Below are positions 1 to 5,317 of a stretch of DNA of 7,541 nucleotides, piece by piece. Position 1 is the first letter of the stretch; each line of letters starts with the position of its first letter. The position numbers and the translations under genes are program-made. The notes beneath the pieces were generated by a model. The model had not been told where the DNA came from and did not search any database. It was given only the letters and a program-made list of their open reading frames with translations. Source of the DNA: JAGLYP01 sp034659435 (GTDB lineage: Bacteria; Patescibacteriota; Patescibacteriia; Patescibacteriales; UBA12075); contig JAYEHJ010000095.1 of NCBI GenBank assembly GCA_034659435.1, positions 1 to 7,541 of the forward strand, read 5' to 3'.

Positions 1-119
1 TAGAATCTTAAAAAAATTCCAAAAATAAGAAATAATAAAGAAGCTGATATTATAAATATTTTGAGATTTTTTTGCATAAAATGGTGATTTTTTGGCTAAA
101 TTAAGCCTAAATTAATGAA

Positions 120-133
120 AATGAAATTTCATT
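120..133. repeat. 14-base perfect palindrome upstream of the secreted-protein promoter
   Basis: AATGAAATTTCATT reads the same on both strands and ends 21 bases before the -35 box of the promoter at 155-183. Its position would suit a regulator-binding site. In DNA this rich in A and T a palindrome may also arise by chance, and no second copy is seen. The rest of 1-154 shows no gene: all + frames are stopped within short distances. Confidence 0.25.
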
Positions 134-154
134 AAAAAATTCATAAAAAAACGT

Positions 155-183
155 TTGACAAAATTATAATTTAATTATATAAT
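155..183 (+). promoter_or_regulatory. Consensus sigma-70 promoter of the secreted repeat-protein gene
   Basis: A perfect -35 box TTGACA (155-160) is followed by exactly 17 bases and a perfect -10 box TATAAT (178-183). Transcription should start near 190, leaving a leader of about 64 bases before the ATG at 254. A 12 of 12 match with ideal spacing suggests strong constitutive expression by the housekeeping sigma factor. This is the clearest promoter in the window. Confidence 0.85.
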
Positions 184-253
184 TTTATTAAGTATAAGTA
201 AACTAATTAATGACTATATAGAAAAACTATTTAGTCTTTTAATACATTTTATT

Positions 254-1432
254 ATGAAAAAAACAATTTTAAAATCATTAATGGTGTTTGCGGTTATTTT
301 TGCGTTCTCACTATTCGGGTTTAGCGCGGCTTATGGATATGGTGGTGTGGGAGGTGGAAAACCGCCGGTGTCAAGCACAATCACTTCTATTAATTCACCT
401 ATGACAATTCTTCCGGCACAGGAGGGAACAGTGACCAATAATTTTGGCCAACAGGCTACTGTTCAAGTGCAGGTTCCCAAAGGAGCTGTATCAGGTAGAG
501 CTACTTTTAAGACTCGGATGAGTTCTGCTAACGCCAATCAAAGGCTGGATACGAGTGGTGGTGCGTTCATGGTTGGAGATAAAATTTTCTACATTGAGGC
601 TACTGATATAGATAAAAATAATGTTACGGATTTTAAAAAAGTTTTAACAATATCCTTTGTATTGCCGGAATTGCCTGCGGATGATAGCAATTTGGGGGTT
701 TATTGGCTTAATAGCACTGAAGGAAAATGGATTCTTGTTCCGGGAGCAGTTTTTGATTCTGATACTGGCAAGGCTACTATTATAGTTGATCACCTAACGG
801 CTTTTTCAATAATCAAAGGAGGAGCGGATGAGATCGCAGTTGCTAAAGAACCAAAACAGAAACAAGCATCTAATATTGATACTAAAAATAACAAAAAAAA
901 TGATGATAAAGTAGCTGTTTTGAATATTGAGAGCCATGGAGACGGCGCTCTACTGCGCGGAACTGACAAGAAGGTTTATGTAATCAAAAATGGTGTTAAA
1001 CAGCATATTAAAACTTTAGCTCAACTAAGACAGTATGCCGGAATTCCGATTATTAATGTTGACGAAAATACTTTAAGCCAATACGACGAATCAAATACAA
1101 ACGAAGAAAGTCAATTGATTCGCGATCAAAAGCATAGAATATATTTGATTAAAAATAACACGCGTCTTCACATTAAAACAATAGCTCAACTTAGACAATA
1201 CGCTGGCCAGCCGATTACCAATGTTGCGGATGATGTCATTGAACAGTACGCGGAAGTATCGGTTTTGAGAGTTCAAGGATTTGGAGACGGCGCATTGATT
1301 AGAGGCGGTGATATGAAAGTGTATGTTATTAAAAATGGAAAAAAGAATCATGTTGCCAGTTTAAATGAACTTAGAAAATATGCCGGCCAGTTGATTAACA
1401 ATGTTGATGATGATGTTTTAGCCCAATACTAA
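254..1432 (+). CDS. Secreted or surface protein: signal peptide, ZU5-like domain, three C-terminal repeats
   Basis: The 392-residue product starts with a signal peptide: Lys2-Lys3, a hydrophobic stretch at about 5-26, and a likely cleavage after Ala26 with Ser24 at -3. A Gly-rich linker (28-35) follows. Residues about 50-187 form a beta-rich domain with the ZU5-like pattern VPKGAVSG (74-81), LGVYWLN (147-153), GKWILVPG (157-164) and VDHLTAFSI (178-186). A Lys/Asn-rich linker (about 195-220) leads to three repeats at 228-277, 287-332 and 343-392, patterned on GDGALIRG, KVYVIKNG, LRQYAG and NVD-DVL-QY. Repeats 1 and 3 keep the GDGAL-RG opening; repeat 2 has lost it. There is no sorting motif or C-terminal membrane helix, so it is probably secreted or held non-covalently. 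Function is unknown; such repeats occur in many Patescibacteria surface proteins. It has its own promoter and terminator, so it is monocistronic. No Shine-Dalgarno sequence precedes the ATG. Confidence 0.92.
   Translation: MKKTILKSLMVFAVIFAFSLFGFSAAYGYGGVGGGKPPVSSTITSINSPMTILPAQEGTVTNNFGQQATVQVQVPKGAVSGRATFKTRMSSANANQRLDTSGGAFMVGDKIFYIEATDIDKNNVTDFKKVLTISFVLPELPADDSNLGVYWLNSTEGKWILVPGAVFDSDTGKATIIVDHLTAFSIIKGGADEIAVAKEPKQKQASNIDTKNNKKNDDKVAVLNIESHGDGALLRGTDKKVYVIKNGVKQHIKTLAQLRQYAGIPIINVDENTLSQYDESNTNEESQLIRDQKHRIYLIKNNTRLHIKTIAQLRQYAGQPITNVADDVIEQYAEVSVLRVQGFGDGALIRGGDMKVYVIKNGKKNHVASLNELRKYAGQLINNVDDDVLAQY
935..1429 (+). repeat. Three tandem protein repeats of about 50 codons inside the secreted protein gene
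   Basis: Repeat 1 covers 935-1084, repeat 2 1112-1249 and repeat 3 1280-1429. They are aligned by VYVIKNG (residue 241), IYLIKNN (296) and VYVIKNG (356), giving a period of 55-60 residues. Repeats 1 and 3 share the 11-mer GGAGACGGCGC at DNA level. Repeats 1 and 2 are closest in the middle (HIKT-AQLRQYAG). They have diverged, so they are old duplications under protein-level selection rather than a recent expansion. Confidence 0.85.
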
Positions 1433-1451
1433 AAGATTAATTATCTACATA

Positions 1452-1481
1452 AAAATAAAGCTCCGTAAGGAGCTTTATTTT
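1452..1481. terminator. Intrinsic terminator, usable from both strands
   Basis: A perfect 13-bp stem (1452-1464 with 1469-1481) closes a GTAA loop, a GNRA-type tetraloop. The core is GCTCC/GGAGC and the outer stem is A/T pairs, so both strands read into a U-rich tail. It lies 19 bases after the secreted-protein stop. On the - strand it is the first hairpin with a U-tract after the metallopeptidase gene, so it probably ends that operon too. Confidence 0.85.
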
Positions 1482-1552
1482 ATTTGATTTATTAGGGGCT
1501 GTAATTTTAGCATAAATTTAACTTTTTTTCTATGGTAAAATTGTGGATAATT

Positions 1553-1577
1553 ACAGCCCTTGCGGGCTGTTTTTTTT
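1553..1577 (+). terminator. Second + strand intrinsic terminator
   Basis: The stem ACAGCCC (1553-1559) and GGGCTGT (1564-1570) with loop TTGC is followed by seven T (1571-1577). It is GC-rich and well formed on the + strand only. It sits about 70 bases after the first terminator, so it is either a backup stop or ends a very short transcript starting between the two. An extended -10-like TGGTAAAAT (1533-1541) lies just upstream but has no recognisable -35. The left arm can also pair with an upstream GGGCTGT at 1496-1502. Confidence 0.75.
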
Positions 1578-1592
1578 ATCGCCTTCGGTGAT

Positions 1593-1985
1593 TTAATTGG
1601 CGGCACGTCCTTTACGATATTTCTCTGCCTTGCGTGCGCCTTTTTCGTCTGAACCAAAATGATGCGCGATTTCGTGCTTTAAAGTATTGCTAACAATTTT
1701 TTTGCATTGTTTAAGCGAAGAGCAAGCATTAATAATCGGTACGCGGAACAAAGTTATTTTATCCGGCAAAACAGCGCCGACATTTGTGCGGCGCGATTGC
1801 GTGCAGCCTTCATAAATTCCCAGCAAGTTGAATTTGTTATCTTTTTTAAGCCTGTCAAGCTGATCTTCTGTTGGAAAATCGCTTTGCGTAATTACCACAT
1901 TATGCATTTTTTTTAAAATATTTTTTGGCAGCCCGTCAAGCGCCTCGGCGATAAGCTGTTCAAATTGTTCGCTGTTTAGTTTCAT
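1593..1985 (-). CDS. Small zincin-type metallopeptidase (PF06262/DUF1025 family)
   Basis: This 130-residue protein has the size and layout of the single-domain zincin-like family. Residues 1-30 form a helix with acidic and hydrophobic positions (EQFEQLIAEALDGLP). LLGIYEG (54-60) and ITLFRVPI (77-84) are the family's strand segments. The active-site helix near the C-terminus is HEIAHHFGSDE at 104-114: His104 and His108 would bind zinc and Glu105 would be the catalytic base. The residue at the usual third-ligand position is Glu114, where family members normally show Asp in a slightly longer GIDDE loop. The basic tail (115-130) is unremarkable. The substrate is unknown and there is no signal peptide, so it is cytoplasmic. 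Its ATG overlaps the methyltransferase stop as ATGA, which points to translational coupling as the last gene of the recQ operon. I am sure of the family; the peptidase activity is inferred. Confidence 0.9.
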   Translation of the reverse strand: MKLNSEQFEQLIAEALDGLPKNILKKMHNVVITQSDFPTEDQLDRLKKDNKFNLLGIYEGCTQSRRTNVGAVLPDKITLFRVPIINACSSLKQCKKIVSNTLKHEIAHHFGSDEKGARKAEKYRKGRAAN

Positions 1986-2677
1986 TTTTTTAAAATCGCG
2001 TAAATATTATAATCATCTTTATATACTTTTTTAATTTTAAGCCCGCTTTTTTTGATTATTCTTTTTAATTCAAATAAACGAAAAGCATGGTAATAGCGCT
2101 GGCTGACATTTTCGCCTCGCGAATTTTTCCAATCAAATAAGATATCGCCGAAATCCATTTTATTTTTATGAATTAATTTTAAAAACCAAAATCTCCAAAT
2201 CAGCTTGCGGTGTTTTTCTTGATTCCAAAGATTCCATACTGAAAGAATTATTTTTCCGTCTTTGCTTAATTTATTTTTTAATTGTTTTAACGCTTTAATT
2301 TGCAAATCTTTTCCCGGAATATGCTGCAAAACGGCAATACAAAAAACATAATCAAAATTAAGTTTGTTAACCGCGCCTAAATTTAAAATATCGCCTTTAC
2401 TAAATTTAAAATTGGGAAATTGCTCTTTGGCTTTTTTTAATAATTCAGCGCACGAGTCTATGCCTAAATAATAAATTTTATTTTCTTGCAAAACTTTAAG
2501 CAGTTTGCCACTGCCACAGCCGACATCAAGCACGCGCGCGGCGCGCGGAATATTTTTTGTTAAATCAATTAATTCCGGCCAAAGCTCTTTTTTTCTGGTT
2601 TCACTGTAATGCTCGGCAATTTCACAATAATTTTTTTTAACAATATTTAAAATTTCTTTTTGAGTTTTTTTGTTCAT
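1982..2677 (-). CDS. Trm9/ALKBH8-like class I SAM-dependent methyltransferase
   Basis: The 231-residue protein (from the ATG at 2677) is a Rossmann-fold methyltransferase. SAM-binding motif I is VLDVGCGSGKLL (49-60), the acidic residue after strand 2 lies in LGIDS (71-75), GDIL is at 96-99, and motif IV is FDYVFCIAVLQHI (108-120). Two flanking blocks look specific to the Trm9/ALKBH8 family: IAEHYSETRKKELWP (20-34) before motif I and RYYHAFRLFEL (194-204) plus a C-terminal YNIYAILKK. Trm9 and ALKBH8 methylate carboxymethyl groups on wobble uridine of tRNA and in eukaryotes need Trm112. No such partner is seen here, so tRNA wobble modification is only a suggestion. A TTG 8 codons upstream (2701) keeps the frame open, but I prefer the ATG. 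Neither start has a Shine-Dalgarno sequence. It lies 34 bases after the recQ stop and overlaps the metallopeptidase gene by 4 bases. Confidence 0.9.
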   Translation of the reverse strand: MNKKTQKEILNIVKKNYCEIAEHYSETRKKELWPELIDLTKNIPRAARVLDVGCGSGKLLKVLQENKIYYLGIDSCAELLKKAKEQFPNFKFSKGDILNLGAVNKLNFDYVFCIAVLQHIPGKDLQIKALKQLKNKLSKDGKIILSVWNLWNQEKHRKLIWRFWFLKLIHKNKMDFGDILFDWKNSRGENVSQRYYHAFRLFELKRIIKKSGLKIKKVYKDDYNIYAILKK

Positions 2678-2690
2678 GGTTTTTTTGGAA

Positions 2691-2715
2691 TTAAGTATCA
2701 AGAATTAAGAATTAA
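2691..2715. repeat. Short imperfect direct repeats between recQ and the methyltransferase gene
   Basis: On the + strand the 7-mer GAATTAA occurs twice in tandem (2702-2708 and 2709-2715), and a further GGAATTAAG lies at 2688-2695. The block spans the recQ stop codon and the alternative TTG start of the methyltransferase. It may be slipped-strand duplication. No function is apparent. Confidence 0.35.
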
Positions 2716-4682
2716 GCTTGTATAATCCCCTTATCTTTTAAAAAATCCAAATGCAAAATTACATCATCTTCGCTTAAATTTCTTTTTATGGCGATTTCGG
2801 CGATTGATAAGCCTTTTTGATGCAAGCTGAGCGTTTCCAGTTGAGTAAGTTTTGTGTTCAGTCCGGATTTTTTTTCTGGATCGGCAACAGCGAAATTCGT
2901 TTCAGTTTTGTTTTTGAATTTTTTCGGAGTGTAATCTTTTTGCGGCGCTTCGTGTTTGCGCCGGTATCCGCCTGCGTTTAAGCATGAATCGCATTTTCCA
3001 CAAGCGCGTGAATCTGCTTCGCCGAAATAATTCAGAATAAATTTTTGCCTGCAGCCAAAAGCATAGGCGTATTCTTCAATTTTGTCCAGTTTTTTGCGGG
3101 CGCTTCGCAGTTTTTCTTTAAGCGCGCTTGTGTTAATATTCAAATCTTTGGAATCAACTCTTTTTAAAATTTTAATTTCCGTTCCCCTGAAAGGCGGGCG
3201 GTATTCCGCTAGATTATTTTCCGTTAATTTTTTTATCAAGCGCAAAAGCGTTTCTTTTTTAATATTTATAATATCGGAAATTTCTTCAAGATTAAGTTCA
3301 GAGCCTTGCAAAAGCTCAATGGTAAATTTTTTTTCCAGAGCGTCCAAAGCCGCCAACTGTTTTTTAGCGCGCGTTCCGATTGTATTTTTAATGCGCGAAA
3401 AATCTTGCAGAAATTTTAAATATGAGTTATTATTTTTTTCGCGCGAACGCGCGATATAACCTTCTTTTTCCAAAATTTTTAAGCTTGTGCCAATCGCCAT
3501 ATCAGGCGCGTCGTCCAAAAGCATATCAGACAGTTCGGCATAAGTAATTAAAATTGTGTCAGACTCATAAGATAAAAGCAGATTATAAATTTCACGGATA
3601 ATATCCGGCGGTGGGTTGTCTCCTTTAATAAAAAATTCGTGCAATGCGCGGTCGCGGGAGTTGAAAAGCAATAAACAAAAACTTTGCTTATTATCTCGTC
3701 CGGCGCGTCCCGCTTCCTGGTAATAGGCTTCAATCGTGCCCGGCATATCATAATGCACTACATATCTGACATCGCTTTTATCAATACCCATACCAAAAGC
3801 GTTGGTGGCGATAATAACTTTGATTTTCCCGGATAAAAAATCATTTTGCGCCCATTTGCGGTCTTCAGCATCCATTCCTGCGTGATATCCTGTTGCTTCA
3901 ATATTATTTTCCAATAAAAATTGCAATAAATTATCAACGCGCGTTCGCGTGCTAGCATAAATTATTCCGCATTCACCCGGCGCGCCGGCAATCGCGTCTA
4001 AAACAAGCTGATTTTTTTGCGTTTCTTTGGCCTGCACAACGCCGAATTGCAGATTGTGCCTGGCAAAACCGGTAACGACAATTTTCGGATTTTTTAAACC
4101 AAGCTGTTTGCTAATATCGTTTTTTACCTCCAAAGTGGCTGTAGCGGTAAGCGCGACTACTGTCGGGCTGCCCAAAAATTCAATCGCGTTTTTTATGCGC
4201 AAGTAAGCCGGGCGGAAATCATGCCCCCATTGGCTGACACAATGCGCTTCGTCAATCGCGAATAGACTCACTTTTATATTTTTTAAAGCATTGAGAAAAT
4301 CATGGCTGTAAAAACGTTCCGGCGCTATATATAAAAGCTTATAAGCTCCGTTTTTAACCGCGTTTAAACGCGTGGAAGTTTCCGCCGGCGAAATTGAAGA
4401 GTTGATAAAACTAGCAGGAATACCGATATTTTCCAAATTATCAACCTGATCTTTCATTAAAGCGATTAAAGGCGACACAACTAAAGTAACGCCTTCCAAC
4501 ACCAAAGCCGGCAATTGAAAACAAAGCGATTTTCCGCCACCAGTAGGCATAATCACAACCGTTGATTTCTCTTCCAAGATATTATCAATCACCCGCTCCT
4601 GCCCTGCGCGAAAACTGTCAAAACCGTAATGCAGTTTCAAAAGCTCAATTATTTCCTGCTTTTTTTGATTTATGTTTTGCAT
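2712..4682 (-). CDS. recQ: RecQ-family ATP-dependent 3'-5' DNA helicase, variant with C-terminal zinc site and HTH_40
   Basis: The product unwinds DNA 3' to 5' with ATP and acts in recombination and fork repair. Numbered from the ATG at 4682 (656 residues): motif 0 FRAGQ (24-28), Walker A TGGGKS (47-52), motif Ia SPLIALMKDQ (70-79), DEAH (144-147) followed by the RecQ aromatic-rich loop SQWGHDFRP (150-158), motif III TATAT (179-183), motif V FGMGID (296-301) and motif VI QEAGRAGRD (322-330). A winged-helix-like stretch and a basic coiled segment (about 520-540) come next. The four zinc cysteines are late: Cys544, 561, 564 and 567. In E. coli RecQ they directly follow the helicase core. The end (about 605-656) is an HTH_40-type domain, QKGLSIAEIAIKRNLSEDDV, in place of HRDC. 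All catalytic motifs are intact. An in-frame TTG at 4709 would add 9 residues and has AAGG only 3 bases before it. First gene of the three-gene - strand operon. Confidence 0.95.
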   Translation of the reverse strand: MQNINQKKQEIIELLKLHYGFDSFRAGQERVIDNILEEKSTVVIMPTGGGKSLCFQLPALVLEGVTLVVSPLIALMKDQVDNLENIGIPASFINSSISPAETSTRLNAVKNGAYKLLYIAPERFYSHDFLNALKNIKVSLFAIDEAHCVSQWGHDFRPAYLRIKNAIEFLGSPTVVALTATATLEVKNDISKQLGLKNPKIVVTGFARHNLQFGVVQAKETQKNQLVLDAIAGAPGECGIIYASTRTRVDNLLQFLLENNIEATGYHAGMDAEDRKWAQNDFLSGKIKVIIATNAFGMGIDKSDVRYVVHYDMPGTIEAYYQEAGRAGRDNKQSFCLLLFNSRDRALHEFFIKGDNPPPDIIREIYNLLLSYESDTILITYAELSDMLLDDAPDMAIGTSLKILEKEGYIARSREKNNNSYLKFLQDFSRIKNTIGTRAKKQLAALDALEKKFTIELLQGSELNLEEISDIINIKKETLLRLIKKLTENNLAEYRPPFRGTEIKILKRVDSKDLNINTSALKEKLRSARKKLDKIEEYAYAFGCRQKFILNYFGEADSRACGKCDSCLNAGGYRRKHEAPQKDYTPKKFKNKTETNFAVADPEKKSGLNTKLTQLETLSLHQKGLSIAEIAIKRNLSEDDVILHLDFLKDKGIIQA

Positions 4683-4700
4683 TTTACTAAAATATTTGAT

Positions 4701-4715
4701 AGGCTCCAAGAGCCT
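4701..4715 (-). promoter_or_regulatory. Hairpin in the recQ leader around the alternative TTG start
   Basis: AGGCTC (4701-4706) and GAGCCT (4710-4715) form a 6-bp stem. On the - strand the loop is TTG, which is the alternative recQ start codon. If the ATG at 4682 is the true start, the hairpin sits in the leader 18 bases before it and could modulate initiation. On the + strand it is followed by TTTTT and resembles a small terminator. Confidence 0.35.
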
Positions 4716-4842
4716 TTTTGTTAATTTTACTTTGTTGATATAAACTTTGGATTGGTTTTATTCTGTTAAATTCACGCATACCTTTCAAAAATCAAAAATA
4801 ATCTTTCTCGTTAATAAAGATGCCTCACTTGTCGGTTCCGCG

Positions 4843-4848
4843 ATTATA
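4843..4848 (-). promoter_or_regulatory. Possible -10 box for the recQ operon
   Basis: The - strand reads TATAAT here, inside the transposase remnant and about 160 bases before the recQ ATG. The position 17 bases upstream reads AAACAA, which is not a -35 box. The assignment rests on one hexamer in AT-rich DNA. Confidence 0.2.
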
Positions 4849-5102
4849 AATATTGTAATATTCGTTTGTTTGAAATTGCGTGTTTCGCATAGACTATTTT
4901 TATAATAACAAATCATTTCCAAACTAGCAATTTTTGTATTTTATGGCTGTAATAATGCATTTTTATTTCAAAATATTGACAAAACATGTTACAATTGCAG
5001 TAATTAGTGTTACCTTTTGGATTTCGTTCGTGTGTGATATGGTGGGAAGATTTTGGAAAGCGAGCAGTAGAGAAAATTATTATTACAATGAACAAAAAAT
5101 TA

Positions 5103-5132
5103 AAAATGTACGTACAAATGTACGTACATTTT
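5103..5132. promoter_or_regulatory. Two copies of palindrome TGTACGTACA: operator-like site or hairpin
   Basis: TGTACGTACA occurs at 5107-5116 and 5119-5128, 12 bases apart, so both copies would lie on nearly the same helix face if bound cooperatively. The junction reads TACAAATGTA (5113-5122), which fits the TACA-NN-TGTA core known for BlaI/MecI and CopY repressors. The block also folds as a perfect 13-bp stem (5103-5115 with 5120-5132) with loop AAAT, followed by ATTTTT. It could therefore be a low-GC terminator instead. No BlaI/CopY-type regulator is in the window. The structure is certain; the role is not. Confidence 0.5.
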
Positions 5133-5136
5133 ATTT

Positions 5137-5292
5137 TTGCGGGGGTTGCGGGACGATTTTAGAACTCTTGATTGGGTGGAAATTTGGGAAGGGTTGCGGT
5201 ATTCCGAGCGGAGTATTGATGAATTATTGAGCAAAAAAAATGACAAAATTTACAATAGAAGTAAAAAAATAATCAAAAATATGATAAAATAA
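5137..5292 (+). CDS. Possible 51-codon ORF or gene remnant
   Basis: From a TTG at 5137 (or 5146) the frame is open to TAA at 5290-5292. The product would contain LDWVEIWEGLRYSERSIDEL (residues 11-30) and a very basic tail (KIYNRSKKIIKNMIK). Acidic and aromatic residues followed by a Lys-rich end look more protein-like than the other frames here. There is no ATG start, no Shine-Dalgarno sequence and no recognised family, so it may be the 3' end of a lost gene. It starts just after the TGTACGTACA pair and its stop overlaps the -10 box of the next gene. Confidence 0.25.
   Translation: MRGLRDDFRTLDWVEIWEGLRYSERSIDELLSKKNDKIYNRSKKIIKNMIK
5282..5290 (+). promoter_or_regulatory. Extended -10 promoter of the 297-residue protein gene
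   Basis: TG-A-TAAAAT (-10 hexamer 5285-5290) has the TG extension, but there is no good -35 at 17 bases (TAAAAA, 5262-5267). Transcription would start near 5297, giving a leader of about 20 bases. A 7-bp AT hairpin (5300-5306 with 5310-5316, loop CGC) fills that leader up to one base before the ATG. Confidence 0.4.
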
Positions 5293-5317
5293 AGATATTA
5301 TTATTTCGCAAATAATT

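Larger units (their letters stand above)
4687..4890 (-). pseudogene. Decayed N-terminal fragment of a Y1 (REP-associated, IS200-like) transposase
   Basis: From the ATG at 4890 one frame reads MRNTQFQTNEYYNIYNRGTD, K, TGA, GIFINEKDYF, TGA, FLKGMREFN, then KPIQSLYQQ, and ends in TAG-TAA (4689-4684). This matches the start of Y1/RAYT transposases (PF01797): YHIYNRGVDKR-IF, then DY-RFL, then EFN-PI-SLY. The in-frame TGAs (4827-4825 and 4794-4792) both fall where the family usually has Arg, as expected from CGA to TGA transitions. Only about 67 codons survive of a usual 150-250. The HUH motif and catalytic tyrosine are missing, so it is dead. Its end overlaps the alternative TTG start of recQ and stops 4 bases before the recQ ATG, so the old element now supplies recQ's leader DNA. 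The family call comes from memory of the motif. Confidence 0.75.
4891..5317. other. 427-base gap between the divergent recQ operon and the right-hand genes
   Basis: No convincing gene lies here. A + frame (4934-5230, 98 codons) is open, but its product is low-complexity and unlike any family I know. A -35-like TTGACA occurs at 4976-4981; its best spaced -10 (AGTAAT, 4999-5004) is weak, while a better TGTTACAAT (4987-4995) is too close. The part from 5139 to 5210 is locally G-rich, with TTGCGG three times, unlike its surroundings. The gap also holds the double TGTACGTACA site, a possible 51-codon ORF and the -10 box of the next gene, listed separately. Confidence 0.5.

Noticed and set aside
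4..90. Frame reading LKKIPKIRNNKEADIINILRFF, reminiscent of a HicA-like start
   Set aside because: Begins right after a TAG at 1-3, lacks a start codon and is stopped within 29 codons; the similarity is too slight to call a toxin remnant.
3082..3459. 125-codon frame on the + strand inside recQ
   Set aside because: It is antisense to intact recQ coding sequence, is Ser/Phe-rich as expected for a shadow frame, and has no start signals.
4934..5230. 98-codon open frame on the + strand
   Set aside because: Odd composition (Cys/Gly clusters, Val-Arg-Thr repeat from the palindrome itself), no ribosome site, no family resemblance; overlaps a better frame and regulatory-looking repeats.
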